Positions 23,339 through 33,107 of a stretch of 64,000 nucleotides of DNA are shown one piece after another. Position numbers and translations under genes: made by a program. Source of the stretch: Alisma plantago-aquatica (Eukaryota > Streptophyta > Magnoliopsida > Alismatales > Alismataceae); the NCBI GenBank assembly GCA_963693085.1, contig OY856410.1, positions 561,647,906-561,711,905 of the forward strand. Reading direction: 5' to 3'. Below the pieces are notes generated by a model, which saw only the letters and a list, made by a program, of their open reading frames with translations, was not told the origin of the DNA and did not search any database. The stretch's first letter is position 1. Every line of letters begins with the position of its first letter.

Positions 23339-25796
23339 TGATGTAGCCCTATTCCATCCTGTGCCATTTTGTACCAAAATCAAATCTAAACATGTTAGAT
23401 TACAAGTGTTTGCCCCTAATGTGCGTATCATTGCAAATATGCTTATGGATGTTCTTTGCACTATTTTCAGGTACTTGGAGCATGTTTAGATGGGCGAGAG
23501 AGAAAGAAGAAGTTCTAGGGTTCCCCCAATCATGGAGGGACCCAAAGAAGGCCCCAAAGTCTCCCTCAACCTACCTCCAATGGACAAGAGTCATCCCCAA
23601 GCAAAGACATCCAAGAATGATGAAGATTGAAGTGAAATCAAGTGATGCAAGCCTCACCACGGCCATGGCCACAACACCACGGTTGTGTGTTTTTTAGCAA
23701 AGAGATGCAAACTCAATAGGGTTTTCCTACAGAATCCCACGACTGTGGCCATTGAAGACACAACGGTCGTGGCCATCAGCACGGTCGTGGTCAGAAGAAG
23801 AGAAAACGGTCATGGGACTTCCCCATGGTCGTGGGGATTAATGACCAAAGTTCTAGATTCAACAGGTTGTCACCCCAAATCGCCACGACCGTGGCTTTCT
23901 GCCATGACCATGGCCTCTGAAGAACAAAACGCATGTGTTGCTGCGCCACAACCACATCACCCTCCTCCAAAACGGTCGTGTTATCCAACACGACCGTGGT
24001 GCCTCTCACCCACCACAACTGTGGCACCCCGCCACGTCCGTGGCCACCACCATACTTGGCTTTTCACCACTCCCTCCATACCATGACCATTCTACCACCC
24101 CACGACTATTCCCTACTACCCTCACCACAGTCGTGGCACACCAACACGGTCGTGGTGATCCACCAACCCTACCCTACTTTACATTGTATTGCCTAAACTG
24201 CCCCTACTTACCCTAGTGCCTCCCCACCACCTATATATACATAGGTGGCGGCTGGGGCACGAAGATTAGATGCCCCTACAACTGCTCCAAGCTCCATTCT
24301 CCTTCCTTGAGCTTTAAGTGCAAACCCTTTGCATTTTGGTTCACCATCCACCATTTCCACCCTCATTCCACCATGGAATCCTAGTTTCCTAGGTTTCCAT
24401 CCATAAACCCCCACATCTTCATGCGCCCCTACACCCTTGGAGGAGGAAGGAGATCCCTAATAGCCCAGAGGTGAAGGAGGAGACTTCTACATCGAGCTTC
24501 ATGGCGTTTTCCCTTCTTCTACCCCTTTCTTTTCTTGCTTCTTTGACTATGTGTAGCTAAGCCCCTGGTGGTGGGTTGTTTGGGGTTAAAATGTGATTTG
24601 ATACCATGTTAGGGGAAAGTTGCTTGTAATGAACTTAATTCATATCTATGATGATTGCCTCTTGATCCTATCTCATTTCCCATTTTATTGCATGTGGTTT
24701 GTGCTTTTTACATGAATTTCTTGCTTTGAGATGTTGGATGACACTAAGCTTCTAAGAGGAATTGGAGTGTATGTGGCAATCTTAAGAATGGCTCCTAGGT
24801 CCAAATAGTAGATCCCTAGCTATCCCCTTTGTTCCTACATTCACACCCCTCCTCCTACAAATGAGTGTGAGGTCTAAGTAGCTAGTATAAGTGAGATTGA
24901 TGCAATTGCCTAGGGCCTTCTAAAGGCTAGAGTGGCTAGTGGCATGAGGTCAAATACCCTCATCTCTACTCCCAGATCTACCCTCAACCCTTAATTGCTC
25001 ACTATCAATTACCCTAGAAACCTAGATTTGGCTAATCCCATTAGAATTACACCTAACCCTAGTGTTCTACTAGTAGTATAGGGTATATTCTAATGGCATT
25101 GTCCTTGTTGTTTGGTTTGGTAATCTAGATATGAAATGAGAATGTTGCATGTTTAATGATCTCCCCCAACTAATATCAAAGTTACATCCCCCAAACGGCC
25201 CACCTACCCTAATCAACTACTTAAAACCCATCTTGCTCTGCTTGCTTGTTCATGCTAGTTTAGTTTAGTCGCTTTTGCTTAATCTAGTTAATTGCTTAGT
25301 TTTTCTCTTTAGTGTTAACTTAGGCTCTTGCTCTTGTTGGTGGTTAGTTTGGTTCTTAATTGCTTCTTGCCTTGCTAGAGTAGTGTAGCTCTTCTTGCTC
25401 TTGCTTAGTTAGTTTGTTAACTTAGTTTACTAATTTGCTTGCACTTCCATAACTTAGTTTCCATCTTGCATTTATTACTTGTTCAATTAGCTTAATCAAC
25501 AACCAAAACCTTTTAAAACCCTAAAACCCTAATCTCCACAATAGGAACATAGAATACGCTACCTAACTCTAGTATCCCCTCTATCTCTGTGGTTCGACCC
25601 CTTATCTTGCCAATCACCTATACTATAATAGTGCCTCATACGCTTGTGGGAAACCTATTTTAGTCTTAGTGATCGACTCAGTTAGGGATAACATAAATTT
25701 CAAAAGCAAGATCCCATCCCGTGCATTCTGACCTCATGGAGTACATCTAGCCACCCTAGTTGGCTGGTGTGTACGCCTCTAGTGGAATCCGCACCA
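23339..25796 (+). mobile_element. Plus-oriented Athila LTR (2458 bp), 3' LTR of the pol/env copy
   Basis: Starts TGATGTAGCCC directly after the PPT and ends GAATCCGCACCA. It is homologous to the reverse complement of 25814-28058 and 30855-33102 but clearly more diverged from them than they are from one another, so it represents a different subfamily. It contains a cluster of CCACGRCCGTGG-type palindromes at about 23640-24150 (for example 23883-23894). The start is shared with the minus-oriented LTRs (TGAYTCAGCCC). The frames at 23685-24216 are array artefacts. Confidence 0.88.
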
Positions 25797-25813
25797 AGCT
25801 TTCTGAGAAAGCT
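25797..25813. repeat. 17-bp palindromic junction between head-to-head LTRs
   Basis: AGCTTTCTGAGAAAGCT is a perfect inverted repeat of 8 bp around one G. Each arm equals the AGCTTTCT spacer that separates the LTR from the PBS on the intact side (30847-30854). Both neighbouring LTRs are thus followed by the start of a 5' leader, not by a target duplication. Confidence 0.92.
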
Positions 25814-28058
25814 TGGTGTGATTCCGCTAGAGGTGCCACACACTAGACGATTTGACCCGACTAGATGCGCCCCACGAGGTCAGAACACACGTGATGGGAA
25901 TTTGCTTTCAAAATTTATAAACCTAACTTAACACCTACTCACACTAAAACACTACACCCGCAAGCGCACGGGGTCGTGTTGTAGTATAGGAAGGTGGCAA
26001 GTATAGGGTCAGTCCACAGGGAAAAGATGGGGCGCTCGAGATAGGTTATTTTGGATGGGTTCCTACTATGGAGACTAGGGTTAAGGGCTTAAAGGTGATT
26101 TTGATTGTTAAACTATTATGAACAAGCAAGCAATTAAAGGCGAGAATTAAATCTATGTTAACCCGAGGTTAGATTAAGACTAAGCAAGCAAGGAAAGACT
26201 AAGCTAGCTATGAAAAGGCAAGTTACACTAAGGCAAGAAAGAGAGAAGCAAAAGAGCAATTAAAGAGCTAAGATAGCATGAACAAGGCAAGAGCAAGGAA
26301 AGAAGCTAACTAAGCAAGAAAAGAACTAATTAAGCTAAGCAAGCACAAAACTAGGCTTTTAAGCAGTAAAGAGATGTGTGGGTTGTTTAGGGGTATGAAC
26401 TTATCACTTAAGTTGGGGGTGACATATGAACATTATGATTCCATTTACATTATCCAAACCAAACAACAAGTTAGAGTCTAATGAATTAACCTAAGCTACT
26501 AACTAGTGGATATGCTAGGTTGTGCATAGGGGAACTAGTCCCTAACACCCCCTACTACCCTTACGAGGCTCAATTGGGCTAGGGATTAGGTACAATTCAA
26601 TTAGAGTCTAATCAAGTCTAGGTTTCTAGATTAGGCATTCCTAGGGCAATTAGGGGCCGAGGGTAGTAATGGGGAGGTGAGATTAGGGTTTTGGACCCCA
26701 ATTCCCCCGCATTCTATCCTTGAGAAGGCTCCATGCTAATTGCACTAGAATTACCTAATCTAGCTACTTAGATCTCTCACTTATGTTTAGGGAGATTTAT
26801 TAGGATGTAGTAAGATGGGAGGAAACCTAGGGCTCCAAGAATTGGACCTAGGGGCAAATCCCAAAATTCACACATATAAGTAATTTGCCTAAATTCCTAG
26901 GTGATTCCACACACAAACCAACAAGAAATCCATGGATAATGAGATGCAAATAGAATATAATCATTAAAAACTGGAATTACAATGTTTACATGTCATTTCC
27001 CCCCAACATGGTATCAAAGTAACATAATATCCCCCAAACAGCCCACCCACAGGGGCCTAACTACTCATAGAAATGGAAAATACAAAAAGAAAGGAGAAAG
27101 AGGTAGAAGAAGCCATGGATCTCGGTGTAGATGAAAAAGTCCTCCTCTATAGCAGCTGTAGGACATCCTCCTCCCTCCTCCAAGGTGCAAGGGTGAAGAA
27201 TGAAGGGGATTATGTGTAGGAACTAGTCTAAACTAGTGATTTGGCGATGGAAATGGTGAAATGCAGTGGATTTGAAGTGGATATGGAGTGGAATGTAGTG
27301 GATGGTGATTTGAGGAGCTAGGAGGTGGTGGAAGGTAGCTATCTTCATGCCCCTACCGCCACCTAGGCATATATAGGTGTGGGGGAAGCACTAGGTTAAG
27401 TAGGGGCAAAATGGGGAAAGCAGTGGAAAAAATGGGTAGATTTTGTGAGTAGCATGGTCGTGGTGGGTCACCACGGTCGTGGTGGGTAGGGTAGACCATG
27501 GCTGTGGTGGATGGGAACGGTCATGGGAATTAAAATGTGGAGATCATAGGGATATGTACATGGATGGCCACAGTCGTGGGGGCTCACCACGGTCGTGGTG
27601 GGGACCTATGCCCACAGGCATGTTGATCGCCACGGTCGTTTTGGCCATTTTCATCAATTTTTGGGAGTTTTAGTGATTTTTTGTGCTTGGCGCATGTCCA
27701 CCACGAATGTGGTGGGACACCACGGTCGTTTTGGTGTCTCTCCCATGCATTTGAGCTTTGAACTTGATCATCCATGGAAGGTATTGTTTCAAAACATTCT
27801 TTGACCACTTGGGGTAGGTTGGGAGTGGTTTTGGCCTCATTTTGGGCTCCTCCAAGCCTGAGGAAACCCTAGATTGAACCATCCTCTTTCTATGCCATCA
27901 AGTAGTGGACAAAGTACCTATAAAACATGCAAAAAGCCTCCATAAGTGCATTTGATAGAAATAAGCATATTTGGGAAAATAACATGTAATCTAACAAGTA
28001 TAGATGTGGCTGAAATGCAAAATGACACAAGATAAAGCCCTAAAATAGGGCTGAGTCA
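25814..28058 (-). mobile_element. Minus-oriented Athila LTR (2245 bp), 3' LTR of the short copy
   Basis: On the minus strand it starts TGACTCAGCCC right after a polypurine tract (28059-28071) and ends GAATCACACCA. It is nearly collinear with 30855-33102, and its first kilobase in window coordinates matches 14439-15468. It contains palindromic motifs at 27471-27482 and 27587-27598 among others. Confidence 0.9.
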
Positions 28059-29539
28059 CCACCCCAAACTTGAAACATACTTGTCCTCAAGTATGCTCCA
28101 ACTCAATCTCTCTACAAACTTTTCACAGTCAAGACATGACAAATGCAATGTAAAAGATGATTATCGCTGAATGGGATCAAAGATGACTAAGTGCATGCAT
28201 TTCACCTCTCTCCTATCCTACTTTCACAATCCAACCATGAAAAGAGCACAAAGCATATGAACTTCAAATATAGTGCATAGAATACACAAGTTATCCATAC
28301 TTCTTCCATAAAGTTCTGGGTAAACCGTTTCATGATGGTGTTAATCAAGGATGACTAGGAGTGTTGTTTCACATTCATGCATTCAATCTTATATTTCAAA
28401 TCACACCAAATGACCCATGTGGCTGCCGAAAAGGGCAAAATGAGCTAAGTTTGATGCTTCTTAGCTCAATGGGTATGAAAATGGAAGAAAGGGTTGTGAT
28501 AAGATTTTTGGAGTGTTTGTACACACTCATCTTTTCTTTATTTCAATGCTCTTAAACAGGAGCATCCTTTTACTTTATTTTTGCTTTTCTCTCTTATTTT
28601 TCTTTTTTTTCTTGCCCTTGGTGTAGATAGGGCATATGGTGGATAGAGTGAAGTAGGGAGATAAATATATGGCCACCCCAGACTTTTGGAGGTGGCCAAG
28701 TCTGATTATGTGCACTAGGGCATCTTTTTATGAGGCGGAGGGGTGTGAAGATGGTAGAAGAATAGTCGGGTCAAAGAGGGGTCATTTGTATGATTTTCCA
28801 CATAAGGCATCCTGTATGAAATTTAATCCAACACTTCATCCAAGATATCATACCACATGAATGAACAAGATGAAATTGATATATCAATCAAGTGATTCTA
28901 CAAACACTAAGCGTTCCAAGCTTGCTCAACTTCACAATTCAGCCAAATCAATCGCAACCATAAGAGAGGTGATGCACATGTAAAAAGTCAAACATTGATA
29001 CCACTTAGCATTAAACAATGATAAGTCACTTGCATTTGTCAAAGGTCATCATTTTTAATCCAAAACGTAGAGATTGGGTTGAAACACACTTTTAGACAAG
29101 AAATCTAAAATTTGGGCAAAATTGGCCAAAACAGTGCCAAGTTGCCTTCAATCACATCTAAACCCTATATTATTGAACTTAAAGTAGTAAACAAGCAACT
29201 ACTAGCTATAACATGCAAGAATTACCAAAAATTTGCATGATATGCAATGCATGGAAAAAATAGCAATTTTTTTGAAAAATTACGCAAAAATGGCAGGAAT
29301 GTAAACTACATGGCATGCAAGGCTGCAAAGCAGTAAAGAAAATCCACACTAGATAGATCAAAACCAAACTGAGATCGTGTCAGACAAGTAATCAAAATGA
29401 GAGAATGAGATAGGTGGTGCATACCACCCTACCACCCCAAACTTTTGAATCATGTTGTCCTCAGCATGAAACTAGAGCTTAAGGATAGTAGGGTGACGAT
29501 CATGACTGGTGTGGAGCGTCAGAATGTAGGTCACGCTGT

Positions 29540-29760
29540 TGTGGCTGTTGGTCAACCCTCGCCACAGTCGTGGTTGGTCACCATGATCGTGGCCACTCCT
29601 CTTCAACACGGTCGTGGTGGGTGGCCACGGTCGTGGCCAATCTTCTAAAAACACTGTAACTTCAGCCAACTTGATGCAATAATTCCCACGGTCATGGCTA
29701 GGTGCCACGGTCGTGCTTGTCCACATGTGCCACGATCGTGGTCAAACTCCACGTCCGTGG
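29540..29760. repeat. CCACGRCCGTGG-type palindrome cluster in the short copy
   Basis: Several intact or near-intact palindromes (for example CCACGGTCGTGG near 29625) lie with the same flanking text (GCCAACTTGATGCAA) as the array at 19057-19490, in inverted orientation. This marks it as the homologous internal segment. Confidence 0.8.
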
Positions 29761-30152
29761 TGAGGGTGCTTCTTCAGTTTTCTCAATTCAAAAATTTGAA
29801 CGTCATTCTTTTTTGTTATTCGGCCACAATTTTGATTTAAAGATCATGACATGCTTCTATACCCTCTCTCTATATTGTCTGGCACCTGCCTCATCATCAA
29901 AACTCAAAAGAAAACTATCAAGCACAAGCATGTGTGTGTGTTTGTGTTTTCTTGGAAAGTGTAAAAGCAAAGCAAAAGTATCAAAAATTGAAGTTTGAGT
30001 GAAAAAAATCCCAAACCTAGGTGGGTTGCCTCCCACAAGTGCTAAGTTTCATGCCTTCAGCTGGGCTTGTTGTTCTTTCACCATCAATCATGGTCAAAAA
30101 ACAAAATGTTTTCACCCCCATCATAAGCAATCCCCTCAAATGCTTTCCTTGA

Positions 30153-30656
30153 TTAATTTTCGTCCCAAGGGTCATGCGAGCTTTGTAAGTCTTTTTCAGC
30201 AATTCTCTCTCCTTGGGGATCATCATCATAAATCTTAATCAGCCATAAGACCCTCAGAAATCTCATGCCATAGGTTTTCTCTCTCTTGAGGAATGGGTCT
30301 TCATAGGCACCAAAGAGAGGGGTCTCAATCATATCCATTTTCTCATGGGAAGTAGGGGGAGCATGTGATAGTTGTGGTGGTAGCATCGGTGTTGATGGCC
30401 ATTGGACTTTAGGTGGAGGAGGGCATTGAGGTTGGAAGGTGAACTGGTAGGAGGGTTGTGGCAATGGAGGTGGTGGTAGTGTGTAAGTCCTAGGATAGCC
30501 TTGGAGGTAGGGTAGTGGATGAGGGCATTGAGGTTGGAAAATTAAGTGGTGGGAATGTTGCGGCAATGGAGGTGGTGGAGGTGTGTAAGGCTTAGGATAG
30601 ACTTGGAGATAGGGTGGTGGAGGAAATGGATGGGTTTGTGAATTTTGGCCTTCCAT
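30153..30656 (-). CDS. Proline-rich open frame of the short Athila copy (167 aa), function unknown
   Basis: An ATG at 30656 opens 167 codons. The frame stays open upstream to 30770, but the upstream part looks like leader. The protein is mostly proline, tyrosine and glutamine: two or three degenerate repeats of a PYLQGYPRTYTPPPPPLPQ-like unit of about 40 residues, then a more ordinary C-terminal 50 residues (ETPLFGAYEDPFLKRE). It does not resemble Athila gag, which normally occupies this place. Its position right after the PBS would make it the first ORF of the element. It may be a non-coding leader that happens to stay open, a repeat-expanded gag remnant, or a real accessory protein; the sequence does not decide. 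Confidence 0.35.
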   Translation of the reverse strand: MEGQNSQTHPFPPPPYLQVYPKPYTPPPPPLPQHSHHLIFQPQCPHPLPYLQGYPRTYTLPPPPLPQPSYQFTFQPQCPPPPKVQWPSTPMLPPQLSHAPPTSHEKMDMIETPLFGAYEDPFLKREKTYGMRFLRVLWLIKIYDDDPQGERIAEKDLQSSHDPWDEN

Positions 30657-30829
30657 CTTGTCTTCTCCGAGTGGCTTGTCACATGCACAAGGCACAACCA
30701 AACAAAAGAAATCAAGTTGGCAAACCAATATACACAAAGAATACAAAGAGTAATGAATAAATAATAGCAATGATGAGAGAAGTAGGAAAAGTCAAAGCAA
30801 AACTAACTAGCTAGACCGAGCGCCTCTAA

Positions 30830-30847
30830 TCCCCGGCAACGGTTCCA
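30830..30847 (-). other. Primer-binding site, tRNA-Asp type
   Basis: On the minus strand, TGGAACCGTTGCCGGGGA lies 8 bases after the LTR end at 30855. It differs from the usual Athila-type primer site TGGCGCCGTTGCCGGGGA, complementary to tRNA-Asp, at two positions. It shows that 30855-33102 is the 5' LTR of the minus-oriented element. Confidence 0.85.
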
Positions 30848-30854
30848 GAAAGCT

Positions 30855-33102
30855 TGGTGTGATTCCGCTAGAGGTGCAACACACTAGCTGATTTGACCCG
30901 ACTAGATGCGCCCCATGAGGTCGGAACACACATGATGGTAATTTGCTTTTGAAATTTATAAACCTAACTTAACACCTACTCACACTAAAACACTACACCT
31001 GTAAGCGCACGGGGTCGTGTCGTAGTATAGGAAGGTGGCAAGTACAGGGTCGATCCACAGGGGAAAGAGGGGGTGCTAGAGCTAGGTTAGTTTGGATGGG
31101 TTCCTACTACAGAGACTAGGGATAAGGGTTTAAAGGTGATTTTGATTGTTAAACTATTATGAACAAGCAAGCAATTAAAGGCGAGAATGAAATCTATGTT
31201 AACCCTAGGTTAGATTAAGACTAAGAAAGCAAGGAAAGACTAAGCTAGGTATGAAAAGGCAAGTTACACTAAAAGGCAAGCAAGAGAGAAGCAAAAGAGC
31301 AATTAAAGAGCTAAGCTAGCATGAACAAGGCAAGAGCAAGGAAAGAAGCTAACTAAGTAAGAAAATAACTAATTAAGCTAAGCAAGCACAAAACTAGGGT
31401 TTTAAGAAGTAAAGAGATGTGTGGGTTGTTTAGGGGTATGAACTTATCACTTAAGTTGGGGTGACATATGAACATTATGATTCCATTTAGATTATCCAAA
31501 CCAAACAACAAGTTAGAGTCTAATGAATTAACCTAAGCTACTAACTGGCCATGGATATGCTAGGTTGTGCATAGGGGAACTAGTCCCTAACACCCACTAC
31601 TACCCTTGCGAGGCTCAATTGGGTTAGGGATTAGGTACAATTCAATTAGAGTCTAATCAAGTTTAGGTTTCTAGATTAGGCATTCCTAGGGCAATTAGGG
31701 GCCGAGGGTAGTAATGGGGAGGTGAGATTAGGGTTTTGGACCCCAATTCCCCCACATTCTAGCCTTGAGAAGGCTCCGTGCAAATTGTAATAGAATTACC
31801 TAATCTAGCTACTTAGATCTCTCACTTAGGTTTAGGGAGATTGATTAGGATGTAGGAAGATGGGAGGCAACCTAGGGATCCAAGAATTGGACCTATGGGC
31901 AAATCCCAAAATTCACACATATAAGCAATTTGCCTAAGTTCCTAGGTGATTCCACACACAAACCAACAAGCAATCCATGGAGAATGAGATGCAAATAGAA
32001 TATAATCATTAACAAATGGAATTACAATGTTTACATGTCATTTCCCCCCAACATGGTATCAAAGTAACATAATATCCCCCAAACAGCCCACCCACAGGGG
32101 CCTAGCTACTCATAGAAATGGAAAATACAAAAAGAAAGGAGAAAGAGGTAGAAGAAGCCATGGAGCTCAGTGTAGATGAAGAAGTCCTCCTCTACAGCAG
32201 TTTTAGGACGTCCTCCTCCCTCCTCCAAGGTGCAAGGGTGAAGAATGAAGGGGATTATGGGTAGGAACTAGTCTAAACTAGTGATTTGGCGGTGGAAATG
32301 GTGAAATGGAGTGGATTTGAGGTGGATATGGAGTGGAATGTAGTGGATGGAAATTTGGGGAGCTAGGAGGTGGTGGAAGGTAGCTATCTTCGTGCCCCAT
32401 CTGCCACCTAGGTATATATAGGTGTGGGGGAAGCACTAGGTTAAGTAGGGCCAAAATGGGGAAAGCAGTGGGAAAAATGGGTAGATTTTGTGAGTAGCAC
32501 GGCCGTGGTGGGTCACCACAGTCGTGGTGGGTAGGGTAGACCACAGCCATGGTGGATGGGCATAGTCATGGGAATTAAACTGTGGAGATCACAGGGATAT
32601 TTACATGGATGGCCACGGTCATGGGGGCTCACCACGGTCGTAGTGGGGACCTATGGCCACGGGCATGTTGATCGCCACGGTCGTTTTGGCCATTTTCATC
32701 AATTTTTGGGAGTTTTAGTGATTTTTTGTGCTTGGGGCATGTCCACCATGACCGTGGTGGGATACCACAGTCATTTTAGGGTCTCTCCCATGCATTTGAG
32801 CTTTGAACTTGATCATCCATGGAAGGTATTGCTTCAAAACATTCTTTGACCACTTGAGGTAGGTTGGGAGTGGTTTTGGCCTCATTTTGGGCTCCTCCAA
32901 GCTAAGGAAACCCTAGATTGAACCATCCTCTTTCCATGCCATCAAGTAGTGGACAAAGTACATGTAAAACATGCAAAAAGCCTCCAGAAGTGCATTTGAT
33001 AGAAATAAGCATATTGGGGGAAATAACATGTAATCTAACAAGTATATATGTGGCTGAAATGCAAAATGACACAAGATAAAGCCCTAAAATAGGGCTGAAT
33101 CA
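30855..33102 (-). mobile_element. Minus-oriented Athila LTR (2248 bp), 5' LTR of the outer and short element
   Basis: On the minus strand it starts TGATTCAGCCC at 33102 and ends GAATCACACCA at 30855. Its right end is followed by the duplication CTTAT. A palindrome cluster lies at about 32490-32780. It is closely similar to 25814-28058 across its length. Confidence 0.92.
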
Positions 33103-33107
33103 CTTAT
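33103..33107. repeat. Target-site duplication CTTAT (right)
   Basis: Partner of 14434-14438; see that entry. Confidence 0.85.

Larger units (their letters stand above)
28059..30854 (-). mobile_element. Internal region of a short, pol-less Athila derivative
   Basis: Read on the minus strand: PBS, a leader, a proline-rich open frame (30656-30153), then a direct jump into the post-integrase region, the CCACGRCCGTGG array (about 29760-29540), and the non-coding DNA and PPT that precede the LTR. Gag (in its usual Athila form), protease, RT, integrase and the env-like ORF are all missing. Together with its two LTRs this is a 7.3-kb non-autonomous element (25814-33102) that could only have moved with proteins from a relative. 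Confidence 0.85.
14439..33102. mobile_element. Athila-lineage Ty3/gypsy composite with inverted internal organisation
   Basis: The whole 18.7-kb segment has TG...CA ends and is flanked by CTTAT on both sides. Left to right it contains: a partial minus-oriented LTR (14439-15468); plus-strand pol and env-like pseudogenes; a polypurine tract; a plus-oriented LTR (23339-25796); a 17-bp palindrome; a minus-oriented LTR (25814-28058); minus-oriented non-coding or gag-less internal DNA; a minus-strand PBS (30830-30847); and a minus-oriented LTR (30855-33102). The outer ends correspond to the U3 end of the rightmost LTR and the U5 end of the leftmost piece, as expected for one minus-oriented integration. 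The inner plus-strand block of about 10.3 kb is therefore inverted relative to the outer termini. How this formed is inference; the structure itself is read directly. Confidence 0.85.

Noticed and set aside
23685..24216. Three overlapping frames of 78-133 aa rich in Pro, His and Trp
   Set aside because: They arise from the CCACGRCCGTGG cluster in the LTR. Overlapping frames on both strands reflect the repeat.
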